A stretch of DNA of 41,975 nt. Origin: Chloroflexota bacterium. Lineage in GTDB: Bacteria > Chloroflexota > Limnocylindria > Limnocylindrales > CSP1-4. The stretch spans positions 1-41,975 of the forward strand of contig JAKAMV010000005.1 of the NCBI GenBank assembly GCA_021812735.1, given 5' to 3'. The position numbers and the translations under genes are program-made. Numbering within the stretch: the stretch's first letter is position 1; each line of letters starts with the position of its first letter. The notes beneath the pieces were generated by a model. The model worked only from the letters and a program-made list of their open reading frames with translations, had not been told where the DNA came from and searched no databases. Shown in pieces: positions 7,003 through 15,200 of the stretch.

Positions 7003-8690
7003 GGCGTCACCAAGTGGACCGGGTTGCCGCGGATGTCCACCTTCCAGGTCGTGAGGTCCGTCGCGAAACCACTCCCGGCGCCCATCGAGTAGCGGATCTT
7101 CCACCAGCCTGGCTCACCCGTGGCCGGGTCGACCGGCGCGGAGTAGGTGGCGGGGAGCTGCACGTCGATCGTCAGCCAGCAGCCGTTGAACAGGCTGTTG
7201 CCGCCGGTGTTCGTCGTGACGTAGGTCACGCCGGTGCCGTGCATGCCATTGCACGACGTGGCGTTCGAGTTGCCCCGGACGGCGGTCCAGTCGAATGCCA
7301 CGGGGGTGAAGCCGGTGCCGGTCGGCTCCAGGATCTGGAGCGATGCCGGCAGCCTCCCGGTGTCCCCTGGGTCCCACAGGTTGATCTCCATGGTCTTGCC
7401 CGCGTGGACGGCCTCGATCTGGGCGAGGTAGAACTCGGACACCGTGTTCGCCGGGAGGTGGACGTACGCCTCCATGGCGCCGATGCCGTAGATGCGCGGC
7501 GTGCCGCTCGCGGACGAGGCGTACAGCGCGAACGTGTTCAGGCCGGTGCTGTTGTTCTGGTCGTTCGGCGACGACAGGTCGGTGGAGTACGTGTGCAGGC
7601 GGTAGGTGCCGGCGGCGAGCGTCACAGGCACGTGCACCCAGCCGAGGTGCCACGGCAGGGTCGAGCAGTCCGTGAAGTACGGCGTGCCGCCCTGAGCGCC
7701 CCACAGCACGTGGTCGTCATACTGCATCCGGCGGTATGCAGTTCCGGAGCTCCAGACAAGCGTGTCGTCCGAGGTGTCCGCCAGCGTGTTGTTGGTGTTG
7801 TACAGGTCGTAGAACGCGCTGATCGGCTGGCCGTTCGAGTGGCGCGACCCGTAGCCCAGGCTGCCGCCGTACGTCCAGTCCTCGCCGGTGCCCGCGCCAT
7901 CCGTGTCGCAGAAGCCCGGGTCGTAGATCCAGAGGTTGCCGCCGCCCCCGGCCGGGATCTCCACGGCGTAGTTGTAGAAGTCGGTCGGGTCGTAGTACGC
8001 GTCCGGTGTGGACCCTCCCCGGCTGTTGAGCGTCGACGTCCGGGTGTCGTACTTCGTCATGAAGGCGTCGCCTTGGATGCTGGGCGCGCCCTGGCTTTGC
8101 ATGGCGCCCCAGAACTTCTGGGGCCGCGTGATCGCAGGCTGGCCCGGCGGCGGATCGACCGTCGCGTCGTAGACGAGCCTGGGCCTCGGGGTGGTCTGCG
8201 CCTTCACCAGGTAGCCGACGCCGTAGTAGTTGTCCGGGCTGCCCATCGGCACGGGCAGCACGTAGTCCGCCTTCGCTGTGCGCTCGGCGGGCCAGGAGTT
8301 GATTCCCAGGACCCTGGCGAAGAACGTGCCCACCGGGCCCGAGATGCTCACGTCGAGGCGCCGGTTGTTGTGGGGGTCCACGGAGGGCGTGACCACCACG
8401 CCGTTCGCGCCGTCCGTGTAGCCGTTGCGGGCGGATTCGGCGCGCGCCACCACGAACGCCTGAACGGGGTTGCCCGGCAGCCACACCACGCCGGCGAGGG
8501 CCGCCGCATCGGCGGCCCGCTGCATCCGCAGGTTGCTGGTCCAGTACCACGCCACGTCCACCACGACGCCGCACATGGCGATCAGCGCGACGATCGCGCC
8601 GGCGAAGATCACGACGATCTGGCCGCGCTCACGGCGGCTGCGACGGCGCGCGTGCCGGACGACGTCCGGCGGAGTCTCGAAGTCGGGCAT
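6999..8690 (-). CDS. TadG-like pilus assembly protein with N-terminal Tad domain
   Basis: A 563-residue secreted, membrane-anchored protein. Residues 1-22 are Arg-rich and cytosolic. ERGQIVVIFAGAIVALIAMC then opens the single transmembrane helix (about 24-47), followed by WYWTSNLRMQRAADAAALAGVVWLPG. This is the hallmark of the Tad/TadG N-terminal domain, where new-born pseudopilin-like proteins keep Gln near the cleavage-like motif and an AADAAALAG helix. The remaining about 480 residues form a large extracellular beta-rich region rich in Thr, Asn, Gly and Tyr, with several Cys and no recognised domain. The start ATG (8690) lies 1 bp after the upstream TadE stop. In the family these proteins are minor pilins or adhesins of Flp/Tad pili. 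No TadA ATPase, TadB/C or prepilin peptidase is in view. Confidence 0.8.
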   Translation of the reverse strand: MPDFETPPDVVRHARRRSRRERGQIVVIFAGAIVALIAMCGVVVDVAWYWTSNLRMQRAADAAALAGVVWLPGNPVQAFVVARAESARNGYTDGANGVVVTPSVDPHNNRRLDVSISGPVGTFFARVLGINSWPAERTAKADYVLPVPMGSPDNYYGVGYLVKAQTTPRPRLVYDATVDPPPGQPAITRPQKFWGAMQSQGAPSIQGDAFMTKYDTRTSTLNSRGGSTPDAYYDPTDFYNYAVEIPAGGGGNLWIYDPGFCDTDGAGTGEDWTYGGSLGYGSRHSNGQPISAFYDLYNTNNTLADTSDDTLVWSSGTAYRRMQYDDHVLWGAQGGTPYFTDCSTLPWHLGWVHVPVTLAAGTYRLHTYSTDLSSPNDQNNSTGLNTFALYASSASGTPRIYGIGAMEAYVHLPANTVSEFYLAQIEAVHAGKTMEINLWDPGDTGRLPASLQILEPTGTGFTPVAFDWTAVRGNSNATSCNGMHGTGVTYVTTNTGGNSLFNGCWLTIDVQLPATYSAPVDPATGEPGWWKIRYSMGAGSGFATDLTTWKVDIRGNPVHLVTP

Positions 8691-8691
8691 G

Positions 8692-9285
8692 TCAGTCCGT
8701 GGGATTGAGCGCCATGACGGTGCGGTCCGTCATGGGCAGGGTGGAGCCGCCTGATCCCCCGAAGAACCGGAGGATCCCGCTCAGTGGCGTGATGAAGCGG
8801 TACGTGTAGCTGATGGACACCCCGATCGAATCCGGGTTGGCGGTGGTGTTCGTCCGGGAGCACGGCGACCAGCCGTTGGTGGTCTGCGAGAAGTCGAGCG
8901 CCCGGCCGTCGACGGTGGGGCCATGGCCCGGCGACCAGACGTTTGCGAAGCTGCCCGTCTGGTTGCCGGCCGAATCGGCCTTGAAGATCCGGATCGAGCT
9001 GATGTCTCCGAGGTGCTGTGCGACCGGCGACCCCTCTGAGGTGAGGACGCGCTCGACGGCCGAGATCACGTACTTGTCCACGTCGGCGCAATTGCTCAGC
9101 GTCTTGCCGGCGGCGAGCGCAGCGCCCATCCGAGCGCCCTCGCGCGAGGCGTAGCTGAGCGTCAGGTTGTGGTCGAAGGCGAAGCCCAGCTCGAGCATGC
9201 CCAGCAGGAGCAGCAGGAAGACCGGCACTACCATCGCGAACTCGACCAGGCTCTGGCCTCGCTCGCGCCGTCGTCGCCCTGTCAC
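8692..9285 (-). CDS. TadE-like pseudopilin (second copy)
   Basis: The start is GTG at 9285, overlapping the upstream TadE stop as GTGA; a longer upstream reading would be antisense-like filler. The 197-residue protein begins with an Arg-rich tail, then ERGQSLVEFAMVVPVFLLLLLGMLELGFAF. This is the TadE motif: GQ-x-x-VEF directly before one transmembrane helix, with the conserved Glu five residues after the Gly. It is followed by YASREGARMGA, the usual TadE post-helix segment. The rest is an extracellular domain with a few Cys. TadE proteins are minor pseudopilins of the Tad/Flp type IVb pilus. It differs clearly in sequence from the copy upstream. Confidence 0.85.
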   Translation of the reverse strand: MTGRRRRERGQSLVEFAMVVPVFLLLLLGMLELGFAFDHNLTLSYASREGARMGAALAAGKTLSNCADVDKYVISAVERVLTSEGSPVAQHLGDISSIRIFKADSAGNQTGSFANVWSPGHGPTVDGRALDFSQTTNGWSPCSRTNTTANPDSIGVSISYTYRFITPLSGILRFFGGSGGSTLPMTDRTVMALNPTD

Positions 9286-9857
9286 AGGACCGGCTCCATG
9301 CGCATCGAGTTGGATTTGACGACAGTCAGGAACGGGCCGAAGGTCGAGCCGAACGCGGTCCGCCAGGTGTGCTTGTACGTGACCCGCACCCCGACGAAGT
9401 CCATGGGCTGGCCGTTGCACCCTGCCAGCACATTGCAGCGGCCGCTCATCGGGTAACCGTCGGCCGTCCTCGTGAATGGAACGCTGATGGCCGTGCCGTC
9501 CGGGAGCGTGCAGTTGTAGGTGCCGGTGCGCGTGTAGACCGTGGCGCCGCCGGACTGGGCGCCCGCGGCAGTCGCCCGGTAGATCTCCACCTTCTGAATC
9601 TGCGCGGCGTCGGTCGGGGCGCCGAAGTCAGCCTCGACGGTCTTGAGGACCGAGCAGTCCGCGCCGGCCCCGTCGCCGCCCTCCGCGGCCATCAGCGCCC
9701 CGTCGCGGGACGCGTAGTCCGCCGCGAGCAATGCGTTGAACGCGAAGGTGAACTCGACCAGCGCGATCAGGATCGACAGGAAGATCGGGATGACCAGCGA
9801 AAACTCGACCAGTGACTGGCCGGCCGACCGCTTCTGCCGCCGGTGACGACACCGCAT
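9282..9857 (-). CDS. TadE-like pseudopilin (first copy)
   Basis: A 191-residue type IVb minor pseudopilin. The cytosolic tail MRCRHRRQKRSAGQ leads into QSLVEFSLVIPIFLSILIAL, with the GQ-x-x-VEF prepilin-like motif and one transmembrane helix (about residues 15-38). Then comes ADYASRDGALMAAEGGDG, matching the TadE consensus after the helix. The extracellular domain has paired Cys (CSVLK, CTLP, CNVLAGC) suggesting disulfides. It is the first gene of the minus-strand set TadE-TadE-TadG-small membrane protein, joined by 4-bp overlaps and a 1-bp gap. The leader has GAGG a few bases before the ATG. The 203-bp region upstream (9858-10060) contains no gene. Confidence 0.85.
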   Translation of the reverse strand: MRCRHRRQKRSAGQSLVEFSLVIPIFLSILIALVEFTFAFNALLAADYASRDGALMAAEGGDGAGADCSVLKTVEADFGAPTDAAQIQKVEIYRATAAGAQSGGATVYTRTGTYNCTLPDGTAISVPFTRTADGYPMSGRCNVLAGCNGQPMDFVGVRVTYKHTWRTAFGSTFGPFLTVVKSNSMRMEPVL

Positions 9858-10060
9858 GGAACCTCAACCCCGGACCGACCGCTCCCCGTGGCGGCCTAAG
9901 CACTGCCCCCGTTGCTGGAGCACGGACACTCGATGCTAGGAACGGCCCTCGCCAATGTCCCTTACGCCCGCCTTACGCCGGGTTGCAGCCGCACGCAGTG
10001 CGGTGCTTGTCGGCAACGTCCGAGCCGCCTCCGCGGCCAACGTCCGCGACGTCGTGATCG

Positions 10061-11074
10061 TCAGTCCCCGTAGCCGCCCGGGTGCGCCCGCCGCCACGCC
10101 CACGCGGAGCCGATCATCTCGGGCAGCGTCGACCGCCGCGGCGTCCAGCCCAGCAGTGCCCTGGCCCGCGCATTGGAGGCCACCAGCACGGGCGGGTCGC
10201 CTGCCCGGCGCGGCCCGACCGTGTGGGGGATCGGCCGACCGACCACCGCCTCCGCCGCGCGCAGGACGTCCTTCACGGAGAACCCGTTGGCGGTGCCGAG
10301 GTTGGCGATGACCGGCTCCGCGGGGCCGCCGCCCAAGGGGCCCGTGCGCGCGTCGGCGGGATCGGTGGCGACCAGGGCGGCCACGTGGGCGTCGGCGAGG
10401 TCCTCGACGTGGATGTAGTCCCGGACCGGCGTGCCGTCGGGGGTCGCGTAGTCCTCGCCGTACAGCGTCAGCACCGGGCCGCCCTCGGCCGCGCGCAGGA
10501 CGTTCGGGATCAGGTGCGTCTCGGGGCGGTGGACCTCGCCCAGCCGGGCGGTGGCCCCGGCCACGTTGAAGTAGCGGAGGATCACGCTCCGCAGCCCGTA
10601 CGCGGCGCCGTACCAGCGCAGCGCGCCCTCGAAGGTGCGCTTGGTCTCGCCGTACGGGTTGATCGGGCGGAGGGGCGCGTCCTCCGCGATGGGCGTGGCG
10701 TCCGGGACGCCGTAGACGGCGGCCGTGGACGAGAAGACCACGCGCAGCACCCCGGCCGAGCGGGCCGCCTCGAGCAGAGCCACCCCGCCCGCCACGTTCT
10801 CGCGGTAGTACTTGGCCGGGTGGGCCATGCTCTCGCCCACCAGCGAGCGGGCGGCGCAGTGGAGGATGGCGTCCACGCGCTCGCGCTCCAGCAGGCTGCG
10901 CGTGGCGGCCTCGTCGGCGTAGGTTCCGGTCACCAGGCGCGCGTCCGGGTTCGCGACCGCGGCGTGGCCGGTCGAGAGGTCGTCGAGGACCACCACCTCG
11001 TGGCCGGCGGCGATCAGCGCGTCCACCGAGACGCCGCCCACGTAGCCGGCGCCGCCGGTGACCAGGACCTTCAC
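10061..11074 (-). CDS. galE: UDP-glucose 4-epimerase (extended SDR family)
   Basis: Interconverts UDP-glucose and UDP-galactose with bound NAD, supplying galactose units for surface polysaccharide. The 337-residue protein starts VKVLVTGGAGYVGG (Rossmann GxxGxxG), has VVLDDLSTGH for the NAD ribose, AARSLVGESM, and the catalytic SSTAAVYG ... NPYGETK (Tyr-x-x-x-Lys). RYFNVAGA and VRDYIHVEDLADAH, typical of GalE, follow. The start is GTG at 11074, overlapping the upstream TPR gene stop as GTGA, which fixes it against the longer open frame. It is the last gene of the HNH-CCA-TPR-GalE operon, followed by a 203-bp gap before the tad genes. The epimerised sugar could also be a nucleotide-sugar relative. 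Confidence 0.9.
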   Translation of the reverse strand: MKVLVTGGAGYVGGVSVDALIAAGHEVVVLDDLSTGHAAVANPDARLVTGTYADEAATRSLLERERVDAILHCAARSLVGESMAHPAKYYRENVAGGVALLEAARSAGVLRVVFSSTAAVYGVPDATPIAEDAPLRPINPYGETKRTFEGALRWYGAAYGLRSVILRYFNVAGATARLGEVHRPETHLIPNVLRAAEGGPVLTLYGEDYATPDGTPVRDYIHVEDLADAHVAALVATDPADARTGPLGGGPAEPVIANLGTANGFSVKDVLRAAEAVVGRPIPHTVGPRRAGDPPVLVASNARARALLGWTPRRSTLPEMIGSAWAWRRAHPGGYGD

Positions 11075-11361
11075 GGGACCACCTCGCGATCGGGCAGGGC
11101 CGCGCCCCGCGTCTTGAGCACTTCCTCGAGCCGCGCCGCCAGCCGGACGGCGACGGCGTTCTCCGGGTCGATCGCGAGCGCCCTCCAGGCGAGCTGCAGG
11201 GCGCGCGCGTCGTCCCCGCGGTCGAGCGCCACGCGCGACAGCCCCGTCAGCGCGATCGCGTTGCGCGGGTCGACGTCGGCGGCCTGGCGGTAGAGGCGCT
11301 CGGCCCGGTCCAGCAGCCCCATCCCCAGCGCCTGCTCCGCCTGGAGCAGCAGCTCCATCAC
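11071..11361 (-). CDS. Small tetratricopeptide-repeat protein (96 aa)
   Basis: It consists almost wholly of two TPR-like helix pairs: AEQALGMGLLDRAERLYRQAADVDPRNAIA and LSRVALDRGDDARALQLAWRALAIDPENAVA, each ending in the canonical DP-x-NA turn. This is a protein-interaction scaffold with no catalytic motif. The GTG start at 11361 overlaps the stop of the CCA-transferase gene (GTGA), with an ATG one codon later as alternative. It also overlaps galE at its 3' end, so it is translationally coupled on both sides. The partner is unknown. Confidence 0.7.
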   Translation of the reverse strand: MMELLLQAEQALGMGLLDRAERLYRQAADVDPRNAIALTGLSRVALDRGDDARALQLAWRALAIDPENAVAVRLAARLEEVLKTRGAALPDREVVP

Positions 11362-12785
11362 GGCGAGCCCACCGCGTCTTCGTACATGTCGGCAAGGATG
11401 CCCTGCGCCAGCAGCAGGAGCGAGCCCCGCTCGTTGAGTCCGGGATCGGCGATGACGCGATCGAGCAGCTCCTCGATCACGTGCCCCAGCCGCGGCCCCG
11501 GGGTCAGGCCCAGCTCGGTCATCAGGTCGTGGCCGTTCACGGCGAGGGCGCGGCGGTCCAGGGGCGTGGCCGCGTGGAGCTCGCGTCCGACGCGCTCGCG
11601 GAAGGCGGCGGTCTCGGGGTCGTCGGGCGTCATGCCGCTGCCCAGGTCGTCCGCGCGGCGGAGGGCGAACAGGGCGTCGATGTCATCGGGACCGATCCGC
11701 ATGATGAACCGGCGGATCGCCGCGTCGGTCGCCCCCGCGTCTACGGGGAACATGTGGTGGCGCACGAGGTGGACCACTTCCGCGGCCGCGCTGCGCGGGT
11801 ACCGGAGGCGGCGCAGGAGCGCTGCGGCGAGTTCGGCGCCCACCGTGTCGTGGTGCGGGAAGTGGCCGCGTTCGAGGGTGGCGGGCTTGCCGATGTCGTG
11901 GAGCAGGGCGGCGAGGCGGACGACGGGCCGTTCGGCCGGCGCCGCGTCGACGGTGCGCAGCGTGTGGTCCCACAGGTCCTCGCCGGGGATCTTGTGCTGC
12001 GGGATGCCGCGCTGCGCGGCGAGCTCCGGCGAGATCACCGCCAGCAGCCCGGTCGCCTCGGCGAGGCGGAGCCCAACCGACGGGCGGGGGGCGGCCAGCA
12101 GCTTGGCCAGCTCCGCGCCGATCCGCTCCCAGGAGAGGTGGGCCGCGAGCGAGGCGTTGGCGGTGATGGCGGCCAGCGTTGCGGGCTCGACCGCGAAGTC
12201 CAGCGCGGCCGCCAGGCGGACGGCGCGCACCATCCGCAGCGCGTCCTCGCGGAAGCGTGCGTCCGGGTCGCCGACCGCGCGCAGGGTGCGTGTCGCGAGG
12301 TCGTCGCGGCCGCCGAACGGGTCCACCAGCGCATTGGCGGCACCGCCCGCGCCACGGCCCCAGGCCATCGCGTTCACGGTGAAGTCGCGGCGGGCGAGGT
12401 CGGCCTCGATCGTGCTGCCGAACTCCACCCGGTGGGGCCGCCGGAAGTCTGCGTACTCGTGCTCGAGGCGGAAGGTCGTGACCTCGAACACGTCCTGGTC
12501 GCGGCGCACGGCCACGGTCCCGAAGCGGTTCTCGTAGACGGCGCCGGGGAACAGCTCGACCAGCCGGTCCGGCCGGGCGTCGGTGGCCAGGTCCCAGTCG
12601 GCGGGCGCGCGTCCGAGCATCGCGTCCCGCAGCGACCCCCCGACGACGTACGCGGCGTGGCCGGCCGCGACGAGGCCGTCGATCAGGGTGTGCACGGCCG
12701 GCGGCACGGCGACGTCGAGGTCATCCTGCCGCGGGCGGCCAGCCTCGGGGGCCGGCGCCCCCGCCCCGAACCCGTCCGCGGCCAT
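11358..12785 (-). CDS. tRNA nucleotidyltransferase/poly(A) polymerase family protein with HD domain (CCA-adding type)
   Basis: A 475-residue class II nucleotidyltransferase. The head domain has YVVGGSLRDAMLG (GG-x-x-R loop) and the catalytic DWDLATDA. It continues with FEVTTFR, DLARRDFTVNAMAW and VDPFGGRDDLATRTLRAVGDP ... FREDALRMVRAVRLAA, the standard neck region. From about residue 280, RLAALLHDIGKPATL and an H-x-x-x-x-E/H set mark an HD phosphohydrolase domain, as in bacterial CCA enzymes with phosphatase activity. It likely adds or repairs the 3'-CCA of tRNA. The ATG at 12785 was chosen because homology begins soon after it; upstream sequence reads as the HNH gene in another frame. It lies 7 bp after the HNH gene. 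Confidence 0.85.
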   Translation of the reverse strand: MAADGFGAGAPAPEAGRPRQDDLDVAVPPAVHTLIDGLVAAGHAAYVVGGSLRDAMLGRAPADWDLATDARPDRLVELFPGAVYENRFGTVAVRRDQDVFEVTTFRLEHEYADFRRPHRVEFGSTIEADLARRDFTVNAMAWGRGAGGAANALVDPFGGRDDLATRTLRAVGDPDARFREDALRMVRAVRLAAALDFAVEPATLAAITANASLAAHLSWERIGAELAKLLAAPRPSVGLRLAEATGLLAVISPELAAQRGIPQHKIPGEDLWDHTLRTVDAAPAERPVVRLAALLHDIGKPATLERGHFPHHDTVGAELAAALLRRLRYPRSAAAEVVHLVRHHMFPVDAGATDAAIRRFIMRIGPDDIDALFALRRADDLGSGMTPDDPETAAFRERVGRELHAATPLDRRALAVNGHDLMTELGLTPGPRLGHVIEELLDRVIADPGLNERGSLLLLAQGILADMYEDAVGSP

Positions 12786-12792
12786 GCCGCGC

Positions 12793-13308
12793 CTAGTGCC
12801 TGCCGAGGAACAGGTAGTCGCGCCAGGCCTCGTTGCGCGTGTCCTCGAGGTACGGCGAGAACAGCGAGTAGAGGTCGCTCCGGGGTTCGAACGGCTGGCG
12901 GAGCAGGCGGAGCCGCGCCTCCTCTGGGGTGCGCCCGCCCTTGCGGTGGTTGCACGGGCGGCAGGCGGCCACCAGGTTCTCCCACGTGTGCTGGCCGCCG
13001 CGGTGGCGGGGGAGGACATGGTCGAGCGTGAGATCGTTGCCGGTCTTGCCGCAGTACTGGCAGGTGTGGCGGTCGCGGACGAAGATCTCGCGCCGCGTGA
13101 GCTTCACGCGCGGCCGCGGCCGGCGGATCTGGTGCTGGAGGCGGATCACGCTGGGCGCCCGGTAGACGGAGCGGATCGAGCGGATCTCCTGATGGTCATA
13201 CTCGATCACCTCGGCCTTCGAGCCGAAGACGAGCCGGAACGCCCGCGGGAGGTTGCAGACGTTCAGGGGCTCGTAGTTCTGGTTGAGCACGAGTACGACC
13301 CCGTTCAT
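12793..13308 (-). CDS. HNH endonuclease family protein
   Basis: A 171-residue protein of the widespread housekeeping HNH family that opens with VLVLNQNYEPLNVCNLPRAFRLV. The C-terminal half is the nuclease: IFVRDRHTCQYCGKTGNDLTLDHVLPRHRGG, then NLVAACRPCNHRKG. The two CxxC pairs bind structural zinc, and the DH plus the Asn and His of the treble-clef make the ββα-metal site. The physiological target is unknown for this family. The start was set at the ATG at 13308, because TATGGT (13316-13321, minus) ends 7 nt before it and would give a leaderless message. An in-frame ATG at 13320 lies inside that box. It is the first gene of the operon with the CCA-transferase. Confidence 0.85.
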   Translation of the reverse strand: MNGVVLVLNQNYEPLNVCNLPRAFRLVFGSKAEVIEYDHQEIRSIRSVYRAPSVIRLQHQIRRPRPRVKLTRREIFVRDRHTCQYCGKTGNDLTLDHVLPRHRGGQHTWENLVAACRPCNHRKGGRTPEEARLRLLRQPFEPRSDLYSLFSPYLEDTRNEAWRDYLFLGRH

Positions 13309-13315
13309 CGGCCGA

Positions 13316-13321
13316 ACCATA
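13316..13321 (-). promoter_or_regulatory. Putative -10 box (TATGGT) of a leaderless promoter
   Basis: TATGGT on the minus strand ends 7 nt before the ATG at 13308 of the HNH gene. The spacing matches other boxes in this window and decides between two in-frame ATG codons. Confidence 0.45.
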
Positions 13322-13540
13322 GCAGCGCGGCGCGCTTCGCGTGGGAGCGCGGCGCCCAGTCGCCGACAACATCCTGTGCGGCGTTGTCTCGCGCTCGATC
13401 CGCGCGATCTGGACATCGATCCGTCCCACCTCGCCGGATGCCTGCTCCCAGGCGTGGTCGCCCGGCTCGGCGACCGGGTCCCGGGCGGTCTCGGTCCTCC
13501 GTGTCGATGCGGCCAGGATCGCGTCGCGACGACCGGCGCA

Positions 13541-13640
13541 TGCGCCCCTCGGGGGTCCGTCACCCCCCGGCGCGCCCCTCGGGGGGTTCCGTCACCTATG
13601 CCTGGCGCCCCGCGGCGGGGGTTCCGTCACCTATGCCTGG
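13541..13640 (+). repeat. Three degenerate tandem repeats (about 30-35 bp) ending at the inverted-terminus element
   Basis: The unit reads roughly GCGCCCCTCGGGGGG followed by TTCCGTCACCTATGCCTGG. Unit 1 (about 13542-13571) is shortened after CCGTCACC. Units 2 (about 13572-13606) and 3 (about 13607-13640) share an identical GGTTCCGTCACCTATGCCTG stretch at 13585 and 13620, period 35. The first half of each unit folds into a GC hairpin. The second half is the outer end of the 13621-13791 element, so the element end is present in tandem copies. Confidence 0.65.
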
Positions 13641-13791
13641 AGGGACTGTTAGCTGCCGCCACGAGCCACCGCACCCGCGAGATCCGTGCTCATCGCAACC
13701 TTCGGCCGCCACACAGTCACGGCACGCATCGGTGGTGCGCGAGCCCTCCGCGCCGGCGGCTAGCAGTCGTCACGGGCATAGGTGACGGATC
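13621..13791. mobile_element. MITE-like or IS-remnant element with about 39-bp imperfect terminal inverted repeats
   Basis: The left end (13621-13659) and the reverse complement of the right end (13753-13791) agree at 30 of 39 positions by hand alignment. This includes a perfect 15-nt outer block, TCCGTCACCTATGCC, and inner blocks GACTG and TAGC. The 93-bp interior has no open reading frame of note. Such end pairs are typical of transposase-binding termini; a deleted insertion sequence or a MITE mobilised in trans is the simplest reading. No transposase gene is in the window. The right end stops 31 bp from the 3' end of the methyltransferase-MOSC gene. No clear target duplication was found. 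Confidence 0.55.
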
Positions 13792-13822
13792 GGTGTGCCG
13801 CGCCTCACGGGGGCGCCCGGAT

Positions 13823-15085
13823 TCACCCGCGGACAAGGCGGATGGGCATGCCGGGGCGCACCTCCCCCTCGCGCGCCACCCGGGCGTACCACCGGGCGTC
13901 CTCGGGGTGCACCTGGCCGCTGATCCGCGCAATCCGGCGGTCGGTGAACCAGTGCGCGATGGTCTGGCACGGTGCGGCGAACTTGGTCAGCTCCAGCTCA
14001 ACCGACGCCTCGCCGTCGCCGACGGCCAACCGGTCCCCGGGAGCCAGCCGGGCCCAGTCGAGTCCGAGCAGCGTGAGGTTCTCGCCGTAGGCGCCCGGGA
14101 ACGCCCGGTGGCCGTCAGCTCGCACGCGCTCCACGGCTTCCTGCGCGTAGAGGCAGACCGCCTGGTCCGGACCGCCGTGCATGGGCTCGGGCTCCGTGTG
14201 CGCGTCGTTGTCGAGGCCCAGCCGGCCGACGCGGGCGCTGTCCACGGGCGGCTTCGGCACCCCGCCGCCGTTGGCGTTCACCGACGCGACCCTGCCGATC
14301 GCCCCCGGCTCGATCGTGGTCCGCTCCGCCCACAGGACCTCGGTGTCGTACGGCAGGTCGATCTTCGAGGCGCCCGCCGTGTGCGGGTCGTCGGCCAGCA
14401 GGGCGCGCACCCTGTCGAGCACGCCGGCGCGCACTTCGGGCGGGGCGGCGGCGACGTAGCTGACCGAGGCGGTCCGGTCCAGGACGCCGTCGGGCGTGAG
14501 CCGCTGGACCTGGCGGAACAGCAGCGAGGTCCACTCGCCGAACAGCGCGGACCGCGCCAGGGCGTCGCGCCACGCGCTGTCCCAGACCTGCGGCTCGCCG
14601 TCTGAGATCGCGCGGATCGCCTCGCCCAGGCCGCGCACCCACGGCACGGACTCGTCCCGCCGATTGAAGACCAGCGCGATGCGCCCGCCGGGCCGCAGCA
14701 CGCGGTGCACCTCGGACAGTGCGCGGATCGCGTCGAACCAGTGGAAGGCCTGCGCCACGACCACGGCGTCCACCGACGCGTTCGGCAGCGCGATCTCCTC
14801 GGCGGTTCCCTCCGCCAGCGCGACCGACGGCACCGTCTCGAGGAGCTTGGCGCGCATCGCCTCGACCGGCTCCACCGCCAGCACCCGCGCCCCGGACGGT
14901 GCGAGCAGGCGCGTCAGCTTGCCCGTCCCGGCCCCCAGCTCCAGGACCGTCCGTCCGGCCGCGAGCCCGAGCGTCGCCCCAAGTGCCGCGACGGCGTCCG
15001 GCGGGTAGGAGGGACGGGCGCGCTCGTAGGCGTCGGCGCCCGCGGTGAAGCCCCTGGCGGCAGCGGCATGGATCGAATCGGTCAT
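13823..15085 (-). CDS. Fusion of class I SAM-dependent methyltransferase and MOSC domain
   Basis: Residues about 1-250 form a class I methyltransferase: GFTAGADAYERARPSYPPD (typical of the UbiE/Methyltransf_11 type), TVLELGAGTGKLTRLL as the SAM-binding motif I, VLAVEPVEAM, and QAFHWFDAIRALSEVHRVLRPGG. From about residue 258 to 420 is a MOSC domain: VGRLGLDNDAH, PGAYGENLTLLGLDWARLAPGDRLAVG and the conserved Cys in KFAAPCQTI. MOSC domains carry sulfur or act in molybdenum-cofactor sulfuration and metal-sulfur chemistry. The join is one continuous frame with no stop. The ATG at 15085 is preceded by TACAGT 7 nt away, and the domain starts right there. Substrates of neither half can be named. The gene is divergent from the PRAI-like gene. 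Confidence 0.8.
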   Translation of the reverse strand: MTDSIHAAAARGFTAGADAYERARPSYPPDAVAALGATLGLAAGRTVLELGAGTGKLTRLLAPSGARVLAVEPVEAMRAKLLETVPSVALAEGTAEEIALPNASVDAVVVAQAFHWFDAIRALSEVHRVLRPGGRIALVFNRRDESVPWVRGLGEAIRAISDGEPQVWDSAWRDALARSALFGEWTSLLFRQVQRLTPDGVLDRTASVSYVAAAPPEVRAGVLDRVRALLADDPHTAGASKIDLPYDTEVLWAERTTIEPGAIGRVASVNANGGGVPKPPVDSARVGRLGLDNDAHTEPEPMHGGPDQAVCLYAQEAVERVRADGHRAFPGAYGENLTLLGLDWARLAPGDRLAVGDGEASVELELTKFAAPCQTIAHWFTDRRIARISGQVHPEDARWYARVAREGEVRPGMPIRLVRG

Positions 15086-15092
15086 GGGCGCG

Positions 15093-15098
15093 ACTGTA
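15093..15098 (-). promoter_or_regulatory. Putative -10 box (TACAGT) of a leaderless promoter
   Basis: TACAGT on the minus strand ends 7 nt before the ATG at 15085. No Shine-Dalgarno sequence lies between them. Confidence 0.5.
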
Positions 15099-15187
15099 GC
15101 CGAGTGCCGCCGCAGCCGAGTGCCGCCGCGGTTGGCGCGCCGCGGTTGGCGCGTCGTCATCGGCGCGCTGCCCCGCCTGTCCCGCCG

Positions 15188-15193
15188 TACGCT
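15188..15193 (+). promoter_or_regulatory. Putative -10 box (TACGCT) of a leaderless promoter
   Basis: TACGCT ends 7 nt before the GTG at 15201 of the PRAI-like gene. It forms a divergent promoter pair with the box at 15093-15098. Confidence 0.5.
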
Positions 15194-15200
15194 TGCTGCC

